64,000 nucleotides of DNA from Devosia ginsengisoli (GCF_007859655.1 NZ_CP042304.1:1922001-1986000); one strand, 5' to 3'. Shown: positions 17,748 through 26,549, numbered from the stretch's first letter. Notes: generated from the sequence alone by a model not told the origin. Translations and numbers: made by a program.

Positions 17748-18646
17748 TAGCTGACAGGATGGCTCTGGAACCACGCGACCAGATGGTCGATCAGCGCCCG
17801 CACCTTGCCTGCCAGATGCCGCCGATGCGGATAGACCGCCTGCAGTGTCTGGCCGGTCGGCAGGAAATCGGCCAGCACCGGCACGAGTTCGCCTTTTACC
17901 ACGGCCGGCTCCGCCAGATAGGACGGCAATATGACGAATCCGAGACCCATCACCGCCGCCTGGCGCGCCGCCAGGGGCGAGTTGACGCGCAACGGCCCGT
18001 TGACCGGCACCGAAATGGTCTTGCCATCCTCGATAAAGCGCCAGTTCGACTGCCCCTGCAGGTTCACGTCGATAATGCAGGGCAGGTGCCGCAGGTCTTC
18101 GGGGTGCTTGGGCGTGCCATGCTGCTTGAGCAGATCGGGCGCCGCTCCCACCACGACGTGCATGTCGGCGATCTTGCGGGCGATCAGCGAGGAATCGGCC
18201 AGCGTCGAAATGCGCAGGGCCACGTCGATCCCCTCGTCGACCAGGTCGACATAGCGATCCTCCAGCCGCAGATCGAGCGTCACCTTGGGATATTTCGCCA
18301 GATATTCGTAAATCGCCGGCGCCAGCGTCGACTCGCCGAAATTGCGCGGCGCCGACACCCGCAACAGCCCCCGCGGCTCAGCCGTCTGGTCGGTAATGGT
18401 CGCGTCAAGATCGTCCAGCTGCTGCAGCAGCGCGCTGGCTTCCCGGTAATAGGCTTCCCCCGCCTCAGTCAGGCTCAGCTTGCGTGTGGTGCGGTTCATC
18501 AGCCGCACCCCGAGATAGTCCTCGAGATCGGTCACATATTTGCTGAGCAGCGCCTTGGAGCGTCCATGCTGGCGTGCCGCGGCAGAAAAGCCGCCGGAAT
18601 CAAAGACCTGGACGAAAGCGCGAATGCGAGCGAGATCCTGCGTCAT
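17747..18646 (-). CDS. LysR-family transcriptional regulator
   Basis: A 299-residue LysR protein. The N-terminal winged helix (about residues 5-65) contains FVQVFDSGGFSAAARQHGRS and LEDYLGVRLMNRTTRKLSLT, and the C-terminal periplasmic-binding-like effector domain starts near residue 90 with GLLRVSAPRNFGE. The helix-turn-helix form with the TTRKLSLTEAGEAYY extension belongs to the large AaeR/DmlR-like group, whose members regulate diverse catabolic or efflux genes. No adjacent divergent target is obvious; the gene to its right runs away from it. Confidence 0.9.
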   Translation of the reverse strand: MTQDLARIRAFVQVFDSGGFSAAARQHGRSKALLSKYVTDLEDYLGVRLMNRTTRKLSLTEAGEAYYREASALLQQLDDLDATITDQTAEPRGLLRVSAPRNFGESTLAPAIYEYLAKYPKVTLDLRLEDRYVDLVDEGIDVALRISTLADSSLIARKIADMHVVVGAAPDLLKQHGTPKHPEDLRHLPCIIDVNLQGQSNWRFIEDGKTISVPVNGPLRVNSPLAARQAAVMGLGFVILPSYLAEPAVVKGELVPVLADFLPTGQTLQAVYPHRRHLAGKVRALIDHLVAWFQSHPVS

Positions 18647-18790
18647 GGCACTCCGTTCACGCTAGCGACGTAATGGAGGCATAACTCATCTGCGCTGGGT
18701 GAACAATAACCGCCCTTGGTCGTTCCACGATTAACGATAGGATGGGACGCCAATCGACGCGCCCGAGGAGTTCGGACTATTTTCCCACTC

Positions 18791-19213
18791 ATGTCCAGAC
18801 CGTCATCCCGATCCACGCTTTACCGGCTCATCGAGGCCGGGCAGCTCGCGCACAAGGCGCTGCTGCTGCCTTTGATGGAGCGCGGGCTGGAGCCCGGCGA
18901 CGACGCCATCCTGTTCGAACTCGGCCGCTCGGGCACCACCGAGGCCGCGCTCGCCGCCGAACTCGGGCTCGGTGAAGACGCCCTGGCCGCCCGCCTGTCG
19001 CGCCTGCTCGATCGTGGGCTGGTCACCCGCCAGGCCGTCGGCCCCGAACTTGCCCCCGGCGTGGCGCTGACCGAACGCGGCGTCCGCATCCGCAACGGCC
19101 TTGCCGACCACTGGGCCCAGCTCGAAGATGCCCTGATGGGCGAACTCAAGCCCAAGCAGCGCAAGAAGCTGGCCGAGCGCCTCAAGCGCTTCGTGGACCT
19201 GCTGCGTCTTTAA
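18791..19213 (+). CDS. MarR-like winged-helix protein
   Basis: A 140-residue helical protein. After LYRLIEAGQLAHKALLLPLM comes a winged-helix region (about residues 35-90) with ILFELGRSGTTEAALAAELG and LSRLLDRGLVTRQ, the MarR-type layout, and then a C-terminal amphipathic helix ending in a basic cluster KPKQRKKLAERLKR. The match to MarR is by pattern only, so a DNA-binding role is likely but not certain. The ATG at 18791 is chosen because the upstream in-frame extension lies in probable promoter sequence. Confidence 0.65.
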   Translation: MSRPSSRSTLYRLIEAGQLAHKALLLPLMERGLEPGDDAILFELGRSGTTEAALAAELGLGEDALAARLSRLLDRGLVTRQAVGPELAPGVALTERGVRIRNGLADHWAQLEDALMGELKPKQRKKLAERLKRFVDLLRL

Positions 19214-19309
19214 TCGAAACCTGAAAGGGCCATTCAGGTCCGGTTCATCCGCCAGGGTGTTTTCTATCGTTCAAAGGCATTTAGCTGCCTCAAACGAAGG
19301 AGAAACAAA

Positions 19310-19780
19310 ATGGCTCTGAGCAAGAAACTCATGGCTGGCGGCCTCGCAGCACTGGCGCTTCTGGCGACGGCTGGGTCCGCTTTCGCTGCTCCGGCCGTCG
19401 CGACCGGCAATGTCAATGTGCGCTCGGGTCCGGGCACGGGCTATGCCCGCGTCGACGTCCTGACCCGCGGCCAGCAGGTCGATGTGCAGTATTGCCGCGG
19501 CAGCTGGTGCTTTGTCGAAAAGCGCGGCCCCGATGGCTGGGTCTCGGCCAGCTATCTCAGCCGTGGCAGCAGCGGCGGCTGGCAGGGTGATGACGATTGG
19601 GATCGCCCGCCGCACTGGAATCCCCGTCCGCCGCGCCCGCCGCACTGGGATCCCTATCCCCCGCGTCCGCCCCACTGGAACCCGCGGCCGCCTCGCCCGC
19701 AGCCCTGGCCCACCTATCCGGGCAATAGTGGCAGCGTCTGCTTCAACGGCCCCAACGGCTACTTCTGCGTCGGCAACTAA
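19310..19780 (+). CDS. Secreted SH3-domain protein with Pro-His-Trp repeats
   Basis: A 156-residue protein. It has a signal peptide (MALSKKLMAGGLAALALLA, cleaved after GSAFA), then a bacterial SH3 domain at residues 27-85 (TGNVNVRSGPGTGYARVDVL, two Cys, DGWVSASYLSRG). A low-complexity tail follows in which PPHWNPRPPRP-like units recur three to four times (residues about 98-140), ending in a Cys-containing NGPNGYFCVGN. The strong AAGGAG ribosome site 6-7 bases upstream supports this start. The SH3 part probably contacts the cell wall; the role of the repeat tail is unknown, and the imidazole and indole side chains could bind metal or sugar. Confidence 0.8.
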   Translation: MALSKKLMAGGLAALALLATAGSAFAAPAVATGNVNVRSGPGTGYARVDVLTRGQQVDVQYCRGSWCFVEKRGPDGWVSASYLSRGSSGGWQGDDDWDRPPHWNPRPPRPPHWDPYPPRPPHWNPRPPRPQPWPTYPGNSGSVCFNGPNGYFCVGN

Positions 19781-19801
19781 GCCCGCACCAATCCTGTCGA
19801 A

Positions 19802-19827
19802 CGCCGCCCCTCCCGGGCGGCGTTTTT
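19802..19827 (+). terminator. Terminator after SH3/PHW gene
   Basis: Eight-base perfect stem CGCCGCCC / GGGCGGCG with a five-base loop, followed by five T. It sits between convergent genes. Confidence 0.85.
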
Positions 19828-20751
19828 CTATTCCTGCCCCGGCAAGGTCGGATCGGCCACCACAGGCACGCGCTTCATCCGCTCGCGCGCCATGACCACC
19901 AGCCCCGCCCCGGCAATAATGGCCGCGCCGAGCAGTGAAATCGGATCGATCCAGTGCCCGAAGACCACGGCGCTGAGCAGGATCGCCCAGGGCAACGAGA
20001 AATAGTTGAACGGCTGCACCACGCTGGCCGGCGCCATCGACAGCGCATACACCATCACCCCATGCCCGGCGCAGGTCGTGACCATGATGACCACGACCAG
20101 CAGGAAATCGCCCCACCCCATCGGCTGCCAGAAGAACACGCCGACCGCGGCCGACAGCACCAGCCCCACGGTCGCGGTATAGGTCATGCTGGTCGCCGCA
20201 CTGTCGAACTGGCTGACCTTGCGGGTGATGACGATATAGATCGCGTAGAATGTCGCCGAGGCCAGCGCGAAACCCACGCCCCAGTCCAGCGGCAAGCCGC
20301 CCGGCCGCACGATCACCAGCGCCCCGGCAAACCCCACGCCAACCGCGGCAAACCGGAACACGCCCACCTTCTCGCCTAGAATAGGAATGGCGAACAGCGT
20401 CACCAGCAGCGGATAAACCACCGTGATGGCCTGCAATTCACCCAGCGGCACGGTGCGCAGGGCGAGCCCGAAAAACCAGATATCGGCCATCAGCAGCATG
20501 CCGCGCAACACCTGCAGCATGGGAACCCGCGAGCTGAATGCTTGCCGCAACGGCGCCTGCCGCATCACCAGCAGCAGCGAAAAGGCGGCGAAGCCCCAAT
20601 AGCGCATCATGGTGATCTGGAACGGCGAATAGGTCTGCACCAATATCTTGGAAACCGCATCCTGCACGCCGAACACCCCGATGGTGATGAGCGTCAGGAC
20701 AATGGCGCGGCCGATATTGTCGGTGCGGATATCGGCGGCGGAGGAAGACAT
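19828..20751 (-). CDS. EamA/DMT-family transporter
   Basis: A 307-residue inner-membrane protein with ten predicted membrane segments arranged as two EamA repeats. The first repeat begins at about residue 14 (IVLTLITIGVFGVQDAVSKIL) and the second at about 160 (GVGFALASATFYAIYIVITR), each ending in a short charged loop such as PILGEKVGVFR. Members export or import small metabolites; rhizobial relatives are annotated as S-adenosylmethionine or riboflavin carriers, but no substrate can be read from sequence. It runs leftward toward the SH3 gene. Confidence 0.85.
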   Translation of the reverse strand: MSSSAADIRTDNIGRAIVLTLITIGVFGVQDAVSKILVQTYSPFQITMMRYWGFAAFSLLLVMRQAPLRQAFSSRVPMLQVLRGMLLMADIWFFGLALRTVPLGELQAITVVYPLLVTLFAIPILGEKVGVFRFAAVGVGFAGALVIVRPGGLPLDWGVGFALASATFYAIYIVITRKVSQFDSAATSMTYTATVGLVLSAAVGVFFWQPMGWGDFLLVVVIMVTTCAGHGVMVYALSMAPASVVQPFNYFSLPWAILLSAVVFGHWIDPISLLGAAIIAGAGLVVMARERMKRVPVVADPTLPGQE

Positions 20752-20776
20752 GGTGGTTGAATCGCCCAGGCACAGG

Positions 20777-20806
20777 AAAACGCCCCGGCCTTGGGTGCCG
20801 GAGCGT
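20777..20806 (-). terminator. Terminator after glycine-rich membrane protein gene
   Basis: On the minus strand, ACGCTCCGGC pairs with GCCGGGGCGT (one wobble) and is followed by TTTT. It lies just downstream of the gene ending at 20827. Confidence 0.75.
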
Positions 20807-20826
20807 TCGAAGCGCTATCGCAAAGC

Positions 20827-21147
20827 CTAGGCCTTGGCCATAGAGGACTTGATGAGCCCGGCAATGGCGGTGAGAATGCCGCCGCTGACCAGGCCCGTTG
20901 CGCCCTGGCCCGCCAGGGCACCCAGATCGAGCCCGCCCGCCGTGCCTGCAGCACCTGCAGCCGCACCGACCAGACCGTCAAGTCCGGGAATCATCCCGGC
21001 AAGCCAGGTCCCGGCTATGCCACCAATCGCGCCGACAATCGTATTGCCGGCCGTACCGATGTTGAGCGACTTGGCGATTTGCCCGATGACATTGCCGCCG
21101 ACACCGCCGCCGACAAGCTGGACCAGAATAGGCACGATGACTTCCAT
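20827..21147 (-). CDS. Small glycine/alanine-rich membrane protein
   Basis: A 106-residue protein of unknown function. Nearly all of it is hydrophobic and small-residue rich, with GxxxG-type spacing (LVGGGVGGNVIGQIAKSLN, then TIVGAIGGIAGTWLAGMIPG), like glycine-zipper membrane proteins that oligomerise in the inner membrane. It ends in a basic SSMAKA tail. No other domain is visible. A terminator follows, so it is probably a single-gene transcript. The name should stay hypothetical. Confidence 0.65.
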   Translation of the reverse strand: MEVIVPILVQLVGGGVGGNVIGQIAKSLNIGTAGNTIVGAIGGIAGTWLAGMIPGLDGLVGAAAGAAGTAGGLDLGALAGQGATGLVSGGILTAIAGLIKSSMAKA

Positions 21148-21350
21148 TTGCTTCCCCCCTCAAGGAATGCCCCGCGGGGCCACCTGCCGCGCGGTGACTA
21201 GGCAAGCCTACGCCCGAAGCTGCGGCAGTAAAAGGACAAGACTGCTGTCCGAACTTGTCAGCAGACCCCAGTAAATCAGCCATTGCCGATGCATTGAACC
21301 GGGCCGTAAAAGCGGCCTATGGTCCGCTTACAAGGTCAGCCACGTCCATT

Positions 21351-22133
21351 ATGTCGAATCGCTCCGCACCATCACCGGCCTCTTCCGTCGCCCTCGTCAC
21401 CGGCGCCAGCGACCGCATCGGCGCGGCCATTGCCATGGCTTTGGCCAAAGCCGGCCATGCCGTGGTCATCCATTATCGTGCCAATGCCGAAGGCGCCCGC
21501 GCCGTGCGCGACGCCATTCGCCGCGAAGACGGCCGTGCCGACATCATCAAGGCCGATCTCGCCAAACGCAGCCAGCGTGCCGCGCTGATCGCCAAGGCCG
21601 CCGCATTTTTCGGCCCCCTGGCCGTGCTGGTCAACAACGCCTCGACCTTCGAGCCCGACAGCGCCCGCGACATGGACGAGGCCCTGTGGGACGCCCATTT
21701 CGCCATCCATGCCGAAGCGCCGATGTTTCTTGCCCGCGATTTCGCCGGCCAGCTCCCCGCAGGCGTCACCGGCAACATCATCAATCTCGTCGATGAGCGC
21801 GTGCTACATCCCACGCCGGCCTATTTCAGCTATACGCTCTCCAAATCCGTGCTGTGGACGGCCACCCGCACCCTGGCGCAGTCGCTGGCTCCCGCCATTC
21901 GCGTCAACGCCATCGGCCCCGGCCCTGTCCTGCCCCATACGCGCCAGAGCCAGGTCGAATTCGACCGCTCCGTCGCCGCCCTGCCCTTGCAGCGCCATGC
22001 CGGCCCGGAGGCCATTGCCGATGGCGTCATAATGTTGCTCAACACCCCGTCCATGACGGGCCAGATGCTGGCGCTCGACGGCGGGGAGCATCTCGAATAC
22101 CTGCCCAAGAGCAAGCCCACGCCACGCGCATGA
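21351..22133 (+). CDS. Short-chain dehydrogenase, pteridine-reductase-like
   Basis: A 260-residue NADPH-dependent SDR. The cofactor loop is [17 protein letters not shown] at about residues 16-32 with [12 protein letters not shown] following, where the R and HYR features are typical of pteridine reductase PTR1/FolM rather than ordinary SDRs. The catalytic YTLSK motif is at about residue 162 and the tail is [12 protein letters not shown]. FolM-type enzymes reduce dihydromonapterin or dihydrofolate. The stop overlaps the uvrC start (ATGA). The 21351 start fits the family N-terminus; an in-frame ATG at 21255 exists. Confidence 0.8.
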   Translation: MSNRSAPSPASSVALVTGASDRIGAAIAMALAKAGHAVVIHYRANAEGARAVRDAIRREDGRADIIKADLAKRSQRAALIAKAAAFFGPLAVLVNNASTFEPDSARDMDEALWDAHFAIHAEAPMFLARDFAGQLPAGVTGNIINLVDERVLHPTPAYFSYTLSKSVLWTATRTLAQSLAPAIRVNAIGPGPVLPHTRQSQVEFDRSVAALPLQRHAGPEAIADGVIMLLNTPSMTGQMLALDGGEHLEYLPKSKPTPRA

Positions 22134-24016
22134 CCGACGAAATCGCCCCACCGCCGCCCAGCGGCCACGAAGTCATCCGTGCCTTCGTCCGCACCCTGCC
22201 GTCAGCGCCGGGCGTCTACCGCATGCTCGATGCGGAAGGTGCCGTCATGTATGTGGGCAAGGCCCGCAACCTCAAGGCGCGCGTCACCAACTATACCCGT
22301 CCCGACGCCCTGGAAATCCGCCTGCAGCGCATGATATCGGCCACTGTGAGCATGGAATTCGTGCGCACCGAGACCGAGTCCGAAGCGCTGCTGCTCGAAG
22401 CCAACATGATCAAGCGGCTCAAGCCCCGCTTCAACGTGCTGCTGCGCGACGACAAGAGCTTCCCCTATATCCTGATCGCCACCGATCACGAGGCGCCCGA
22501 GCTGACCAAGCATCGCGGCACGCGCCGCCGGCAGGGCCATTATTTCGGCCCCTTCGCCTCGGCCACTGCCGTGGGCCGCACTATTGCCAGTCTGCAAAAA
22601 GCGTTTCTCCTCCGCAATTGCTCGGACAGCTTCTACGCCGCGCGCACCCGCCCCTGCCTGCAATTCCAGATCAAGCGCTGCGCCGCCCCCTGCACCCGCG
22701 AAATTTCGCTGGAGGGCTATGGTGAACTGGTGGAAGACGCCCGCCAGTTCCTGTCCGGCAAGTCCAGTGCCGTGCGCGACCACCTGCAACGCGACATGAA
22801 CCAGGCCGCCGAACAGCTTGATTTCGAACGTGCGGCCCTGCTGCGCGACCGCCTCTCGGCCTTGGCCCTCATCCAGTCGCAGGGCGACGCCACCGCCAAG
22901 ACCGTGGAAGAAGCCGATGTCTTCGCCATCCACCACGAGGGCGGCCAGTTCTGCGTACAGGTCTTCTTCTTCCGCGCCTTCCAGAACTGGGGCAATTACC
23001 CCTATCGCCCCCGCGCCGATGCCAGCCTCTCCGACGCCGAAGTGCTCGAAGCCTTTATCGGCCAGTTCTACGAAAACCGCACCCCGGCGCGCCTCGTGCT
23101 GATCAGCCACGACCTGGCCGAACCCGAAGTCATGACCGAAGCCCTCAGCACCCGCGCCGGCCGCCGCGTCTATATCGAGCAGCCCAGGCGCGGCGAAAAG
23201 CGCGACCTGGTCAATCACGCCCTCAACAATGCCCGCGAGGCGCTCGGCCGCCAGCTCGCCGAAGGCGCCACCAACCGCACCCTGCTCGAAGGCGTCGCCG
23301 AGACCTTCGGCCTCGAGGAAGTCCCGCGCCGCATCGAGACCTACGACAATTCCCACATTTCAGGCACCAACATGGTCGGCGCCATGGTCGTGGCCGGCGA
23401 GGAAGGCTTCTCCAAGAAGCACTACCGCACCTTCAACATCAAATCCGACATCGCGGCCGGCGACGATTTCGGCATGATGCGCGAAGTGCTCACCCGCCGC
23501 TTCACCCGCCTCGCCAATGAGAGCGAAGACGATGCCGAAGACGAAAATACCGGCATGCCCGACTGGCCCGATGTCGTCTTCATCGACGGCGGCGCCGGCC
23601 AGATGAGCGCCGTACGCGGCGTTATCGCCGAACTGAACCTGCCCAAGGAAGTGACCTTTATCGGTATCGCCAAGGGCGAGGAACGCGATGCCGGCCGCGA
23701 AAAATTCTTCATGGAAGGCCGCGAGGCCTTCATGCTGCCGCACCGCGACCCGGTCCTCTACTACGTCCAGCGCCTGCGCGACGAAGCCCACCGCTTCGCC
23801 ATTGGCACCCACCGCGCCAAGCGCAAGAAGGACCAGATCAAGAACCCGCTCGACGAAATCGAAGGCATCGGCCCGACCCGCAAGCGCGCTTTGCTCAACC
23901 ATTTCGGCTCCGCCAAAGCCGTCGGCCGCGCCAGCCTGACCGACCTGCAATCCGTCCCGACGATCTCAAGCGCCATGGCGCAACTGATCTACGACCACTT
24001 CAACCGGGTGGAATAG
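22130..24016 (+). CDS. uvrC: UvrABC system protein C
   Basis: Excision nuclease subunit that makes both incisions around a lesion after UvrB loading. The 628 residues contain the GIY-YIG nuclease domain ([19 protein letters not shown], residues about 26-44), a four-cysteine cluster near [10 protein letters not shown] through KRCAAPC, a UVR domain [16 protein letters not shown] that contacts UvrB, the RNase-H-like second nuclease ([10 protein letters not shown] with catalytic Asp, and [10 protein letters not shown]), and C-terminal helix-hairpin-helix motifs around [13 protein letters not shown]. All parts are intact. It is translationally coupled to the SDR gene. Confidence 0.97.
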   Translation: MTDEIAPPPPSGHEVIRAFVRTLPSAPGVYRMLDAEGAVMYVGKARNLKARVTNYTRPDALEIRLQRMISATVSMEFVRTETESEALLLEANMIKRLKPRFNVLLRDDKSFPYILIATDHEAPELTKHRGTRRRQGHYFGPFASATAVGRTIASLQKAFLLRNCSDSFYAARTRPCLQFQIKRCAAPCTREISLEGYGELVEDARQFLSGKSSAVRDHLQRDMNQAAEQLDFERAALLRDRLSALALIQSQGDATAKTVEEADVFAIHHEGGQFCVQVFFFRAFQNWGNYPYRPRADASLSDAEVLEAFIGQFYENRTPARLVLISHDLAEPEVMTEALSTRAGRRVYIEQPRRGEKRDLVNHALNNAREALGRQLAEGATNRTLLEGVAETFGLEEVPRRIETYDNSHISGTNMVGAMVVAGEEGFSKKHYRTFNIKSDIAAGDDFGMMREVLTRRFTRLANESEDDAEDENTGMPDWPDVVFIDGGAGQMSAVRGVIAELNLPKEVTFIGIAKGEERDAGREKFFMEGREAFMLPHRDPVLYYVQRLRDEAHRFAIGTHRAKRKKDQIKNPLDEIEGIGPTRKRALLNHFGSAKAVGRASLTDLQSVPTISSAMAQLIYDHFNRVE

Positions 24017-24050
24017 CCGGTTGAAGTGCACGCCCCAGGAGTGGAGCCAC

Positions 24051-24200
24051 CCCTCGCCCCCTGAGGGGAGGGGGGCAATTTCCTCGTTCAGAGGAAATTG
24101 CGGGTGAGGGGTCTGCGCTCGCCCATGCTTCAATGCCGGTAGATAGCGCAGGACCCCTCATCCGCCCTTCGGGCACCTTCTCCCTCAAGGGGAGAAGGGA
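24051..24200. repeat. Structured intergenic repeat, copy 1
   Basis: First of three full copies of an element of about 150 bases. Outer arms are CCTGAGGGGAGGGG and CACCTTCTCCCTCAAGGGGA. The inner hairpin CAATTTCCTCGTTCAGAGGAAATTG is at about 24077-24101 (5-prime arm CAATTTCCTC), and then come GGTGAGGGGTCTGCGC, the conserved CATGCTTCAATGCC, and CCCCTCATCCGCCCTTCGGG. It has the same orientation as the copies at 25.5 and 52.9 kb. Confidence 0.85.
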
Positions 24201-24248
24201 GGAGGTGGGAGTGGCGTGATGGGACGCTCCAACATCCAAAAGTCGGAC

Positions 24249-24277
24249 TCGACACCCGCAAACCACCGCGCTACAAC
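24249..24277 (+). promoter_or_regulatory. Promoter giving a leaderless start for the aro leader peptide
   Basis: TCGACA at 24249-24254 and TACAAC at 24272-24277, 17 bp apart. Seven bases after the -10 box is the A of the leader-peptide ATG at 24284, so the transcript would begin at the start codon. There is no Shine-Dalgarno sequence, which agrees with a leaderless mRNA. Confidence 0.55.
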
Positions 24278-24283
24278 CACCGC

Positions 24284-24361
24284 ATGATCCGTTCCGTCGC
24301 CACCGTTTCGTTTTGGTTTAGCTATCCGCTCCCGGCGGAGGCTATTGCGCGCTTGATCTGA
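24284..24361 (+). CDS. Leader peptide of the DAHP synthase attenuator
   Basis: A 25-codon frame, ATG 24284 to TGA 24359-24361. The codons at 24311-24325 read Phe-Trp-Phe-Ser-Tyr, that is, all three aromatic end products of the pathway started by the enzyme encoded 100 bp downstream. A terminator hairpin follows at 24391-24418. GGCGG at 24334-24338 within the leader can pair with CCGCC of the terminator arm as a competing antiterminator. The rhizobial trp leader peptide is a known leaderless case. The expected logic is that ribosomes stall on the aromatic codons when charged tRNA is scarce and the terminator does not form. Sequence features are seen; the regulation is inferred. Confidence 0.65.
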   Translation: MIRSVATVSFWFSYPLPAEAIARLI

Positions 24362-24390
24362 TCTCACAAGATACGACCAAACCCGAAGCC

Positions 24391-24418
24391 AGCCGCCCCC
24401 CAACGAGGCGGCTTTTTT
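24391..24418 (+). terminator. Attenuator terminator upstream of DAHP synthase
   Basis: Stem AGCCGCC (24391-24397) / GGCGGCT (24407-24413), followed by a run of six T. It lies between the leader peptide and the GTG start of the DAHP synthase gene at 24461, and it points in the gene direction, so it can only act by premature termination. Confidence 0.75.
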
Positions 24419-24460
24419 GTTGGCCGCCTCCGAAGTTCAGAACTCCGAGGAGACCATCAA

Positions 24461-25534
24461 GTGCTCAAATCCACCGACGACCTTCGCATTACCGAAATCA
24501 AACCGCTGACCACCCCGATCGAGGTGATGCGCCAGCATCCGCGCACCGATGCCGCCACCCGCACCGTCATCAGCGCCCGCCACGCCTTCCACAATATCCT
24601 CGCCGGCAATGACGACCGCCTCGCCGTCGTCGTCGGCCCCTGCTCCATTCACGATCCCGCTGCGGCGCTGGATTACGCGAAACGCCTCGTGGCTTTGCGC
24701 GAATCCCTGGGCGACCGGCTTGAGATCATCATGCGCGTCTATTTCGAAAAGCCCCGCACCACCGTCGGCTGGAAGGGCCTGATCAACGATCCCAATCTCG
24801 ATGGCAGCTTCGACATCGACAATGGCCTGCACACCGCCCGCGCCCTCTTGCTCGACATCGCCAATCTCGGCCTGCCCGCCGCCTGCGAATTCCTCGACAT
24901 GACGACCCCGCAATACATTGCCGACCTGGTCAGCTGGGCCGCCATCGGCGCGCGCACCACCGAAAGCCAGATCCACCGCGAACTGGCCTCCGGCCTCTCC
25001 TGCCCAGTCGGCTTCAAGAATGGCACCGACGGCAATGTGAAGATCGCCCTGGATGCCGTCGCCTCGGCCGGCCAGCCGCATCATTTCCTCGCCGTCACCA
25101 AGGATGGTCGCTCGGCCATCGCCGCCACCTCGGGCAATGAGGATTGCCACATCATCCTGCGCGGCGGAAAGACCACCAATTATGACGCAGCCAGCGTCGA
25201 TGCCGCCGCTGCTGCCGCCGAAAAGGCGGGTCTCGCGCCATCAATCATGATCGACGCCAGCCACGCCAATTCCTCCAAGAACCCGGAAAACCAGCCGCTG
25301 GTCCTTGCCGATATCGGCAACCAGCTCGCATCAGGCGACCGCCGCATCATCGGTGTGATGGTCGAATCCAACCTCGTCGCCGGCCGCCAGGACTTGGTGG
25401 AAGGCCGCGAACTGGTCTACGGCCAATCCATCACTGACGGCTGCATCGACTGGGACACGACAGTGACGGCGCTGGAGGCCCTGGCCGAGTCGGTAACGCA
25501 ACGACGCGCGGCGACCAACCAGGCGGTGGCGTAA
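24461..25534 (+). CDS. aroG: 3-deoxy-7-phosphoheptulonate (DAHP) synthase, class I
   Basis: Condenses phosphoenolpyruvate and erythrose-4-phosphate, the first step of the shikimate pathway. The 357 residues carry class I (AroF/G/H) motifs: VVGPCSIHDP at about residue 60, MRVYFEKPRTTVGWKGLI, CEFLDMTTPQYIADLVSWAA, GFKNGTDG with the active-site Lys, and IMIDASHANSSKNP holding metal ligands. The gene starts with GTG after a CGAGGAG ribosome site. It is preceded by a leader peptide with all three aromatic residues plus a terminator, so attenuation is likely. It lies between uvrC and pgsA and is bracketed by two copies of the same repeat. Which feedback inhibitor it senses cannot be told. Confidence 0.93.
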   Translation: MLKSTDDLRITEIKPLTTPIEVMRQHPRTDAATRTVISARHAFHNILAGNDDRLAVVVGPCSIHDPAAALDYAKRLVALRESLGDRLEIIMRVYFEKPRTTVGWKGLINDPNLDGSFDIDNGLHTARALLLDIANLGLPAACEFLDMTTPQYIADLVSWAAIGARTTESQIHRELASGLSCPVGFKNGTDGNVKIALDAVASAGQPHHFLAVTKDGRSAIAATSGNEDCHIILRGGKTTNYDAASVDAAAAAAEKAGLAPSIMIDASHANSSKNPENQPLVLADIGNQLASGDRRIIGVMVESNLVAGRQDLVEGRELVYGQSITDGCIDWDTTVTALEALAESVTQRRAATNQAVA

Positions 25535-25545
25535 CTACCGAACTT

Positions 25546-25699
25546 CCCCTCTCCCCTTGCGGGAGAGGGTGGCAATTTCTTCGTTCAGAAGAAATTGCCG
25601 GGTGAGGGGTTCTGCGCCATCCCATGCTTCAATGCCAATGGATAACGCGGAACCCCTCATCCGCCCTTCGGGCACCTTCTCCCGCAAGGGGAGAAGGGA
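25546..25699. repeat. Structured intergenic repeat, copy 2
   Basis: Second full copy. The outer arm CCCTCTCCCCTTGCGGGAGA lies at the left and CTTCTCCCGCAAGGGGAGAA at the right. The inner hairpin arms CAATTTCTTC and GAAGAAATTG differ from copy 1 at a position that changes on both sides, so pairing is kept. The shared core is CATGCTTCAATGCC and CCCCTCATCCGCCCTTCGGG. It has the same orientation as copy 1, on the other side of aroG. Confidence 0.85.
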
Positions 25700-25746
25700 A
25701 GAGCGGTAGGCTTGACCCCTCACCCCCATTCCTGTTCTGTCCCCCC

Positions 25747-26313
25747 ATGGCCAAGAACCCGCTGCTGCTCGTTCCCAATATCATCACCATCGCCCGCATC
25801 CTGGCGATCATCCCTATTGTCTGGCTGGTGATGCAGGGCGACATCGTGCTGCGCCTTGTCGCGCTCATCATCTACGTCATCGCCGCCGCCAGCGACTGGC
25901 TCGACGGCTATCTCGCCCGCGCCTGGAACCAGTATTCGCCCTTCGGCCGCATGCTCGATCCCATCGCCGACAAGCTGCTGGTCGGCATTCTCATCGCCGC
26001 CCTCGCCTGGGATGGCAGCTTTTCCGGCTGGGACATGATCCCGGCCTGCGCCATCCTGTTCCGCGAATTCTTCATCCCCGGCCTGCGTGAATTCCTCGGC
26101 AATATCAAAGTCGTGCTGCCGGTGAGCTGGCTGGCGAAGTGGAAGACCACCATTCAGCTCGTCGCGCTCGCCGTGGTCCTGCTCGAACGCATCGTCCCCG
26201 GCCTGGGCCTGGTCAGCGACATCCTGCTCTGGCTCGCCGCCATCCTGACCGTCTGGACTGGCTTCCAGTATCTGCGCGCCAGTTGGCCCCACCTCGTCGA
26301 AGAGCAGAAATGA
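25747..26313 (+). CDS. pgsA: CDP-diacylglycerol-glycerol-3-phosphate 3-phosphatidyltransferase
   Basis: Makes phosphatidylglycerol phosphate from CDP-diacylglycerol in the inner membrane. The 188 residues have the CDP-alcohol phosphotransferase signature, DWLDGYLAR at about residues 57-65 followed by GRMLDPIADK (spacing D-x2-DG-x2-AR-x8-G-x3-D-x3-D), which binds the two metal ions, and about five membrane segments. The N-terminus LLLVPNIITIARI is typical. The stop overlaps the moaD start (ATGA). The ATG at 25747 is the only start that fits the family; upstream in-frame sequence lies in the repeat. Confidence 0.95.
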   Translation: MAKNPLLLVPNIITIARILAIIPIVWLVMQGDIVLRLVALIIYVIAAASDWLDGYLARAWNQYSPFGRMLDPIADKLLVGILIAALAWDGSFSGWDMIPACAILFREFFIPGLREFLGNIKVVLPVSWLAKWKTTIQLVALAVVLLERIVPGLGLVSDILLWLAAILTVWTGFQYLRASWPHLVEEQK

Positions 26314-26549
26314 AAATCCTCTATTTCGCCTGGCTGCGCGAACGCCTCAATCGCGGCGAGGAAGAGGTGTCCCCACCAGCCGAAGTCGCCACCGTCGCCG
26401 ATCTCATCGACTGGCTCGCAACCCGCGACGAAGCCTTCGCTCTCGCGGTGGAAAAGCGCAGCCTCATCAAGGCCGCCGTGGACGCAAAGCTCGTTGCCCA
26501 CACCGCCCCGATTGCCGGCGCCAAAGTCGTCGCCCTCTTCCCCCGATGA
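26310..26549 (+). CDS. moaD: Molybdopterin synthase sulfur carrier subunit, frameshifted at the C-terminus
   Basis: Small ubiquitin-like subunit that carries thiocarboxylate sulfur to molybdopterin precursor with MoaE. The first 77 residues are normal (MKILYFAWLRERL, then VATVADLIDWLA). As read, the protein ends KVVALFPR and lacks the terminal Gly-Gly that is adenylated and thiocarboxylated by MoeB-type enzymes and is essential for function. One extra C in the five-C run at 26540-26544 would give FPPMTGG and a stop at 26558-26560, two bases before moaE. The break is therefore probably a sequencing error or a very recent mutation. It overlaps pgsA by ATGA. Confidence 0.85.
   Translation: MKILYFAWLRERLNRGEEEVSPPAEVATVADLIDWLATRDEAFALAVEKRSLIKAAVDAKLVAHTAPIAGAKVVALFPR

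Noticed and set aside
19600..19730. Possible CRISPR-like repeats
   Set aside because: The repeats are codons for Pro-His-Trp units inside a secreted SH3 protein, with no spacers.
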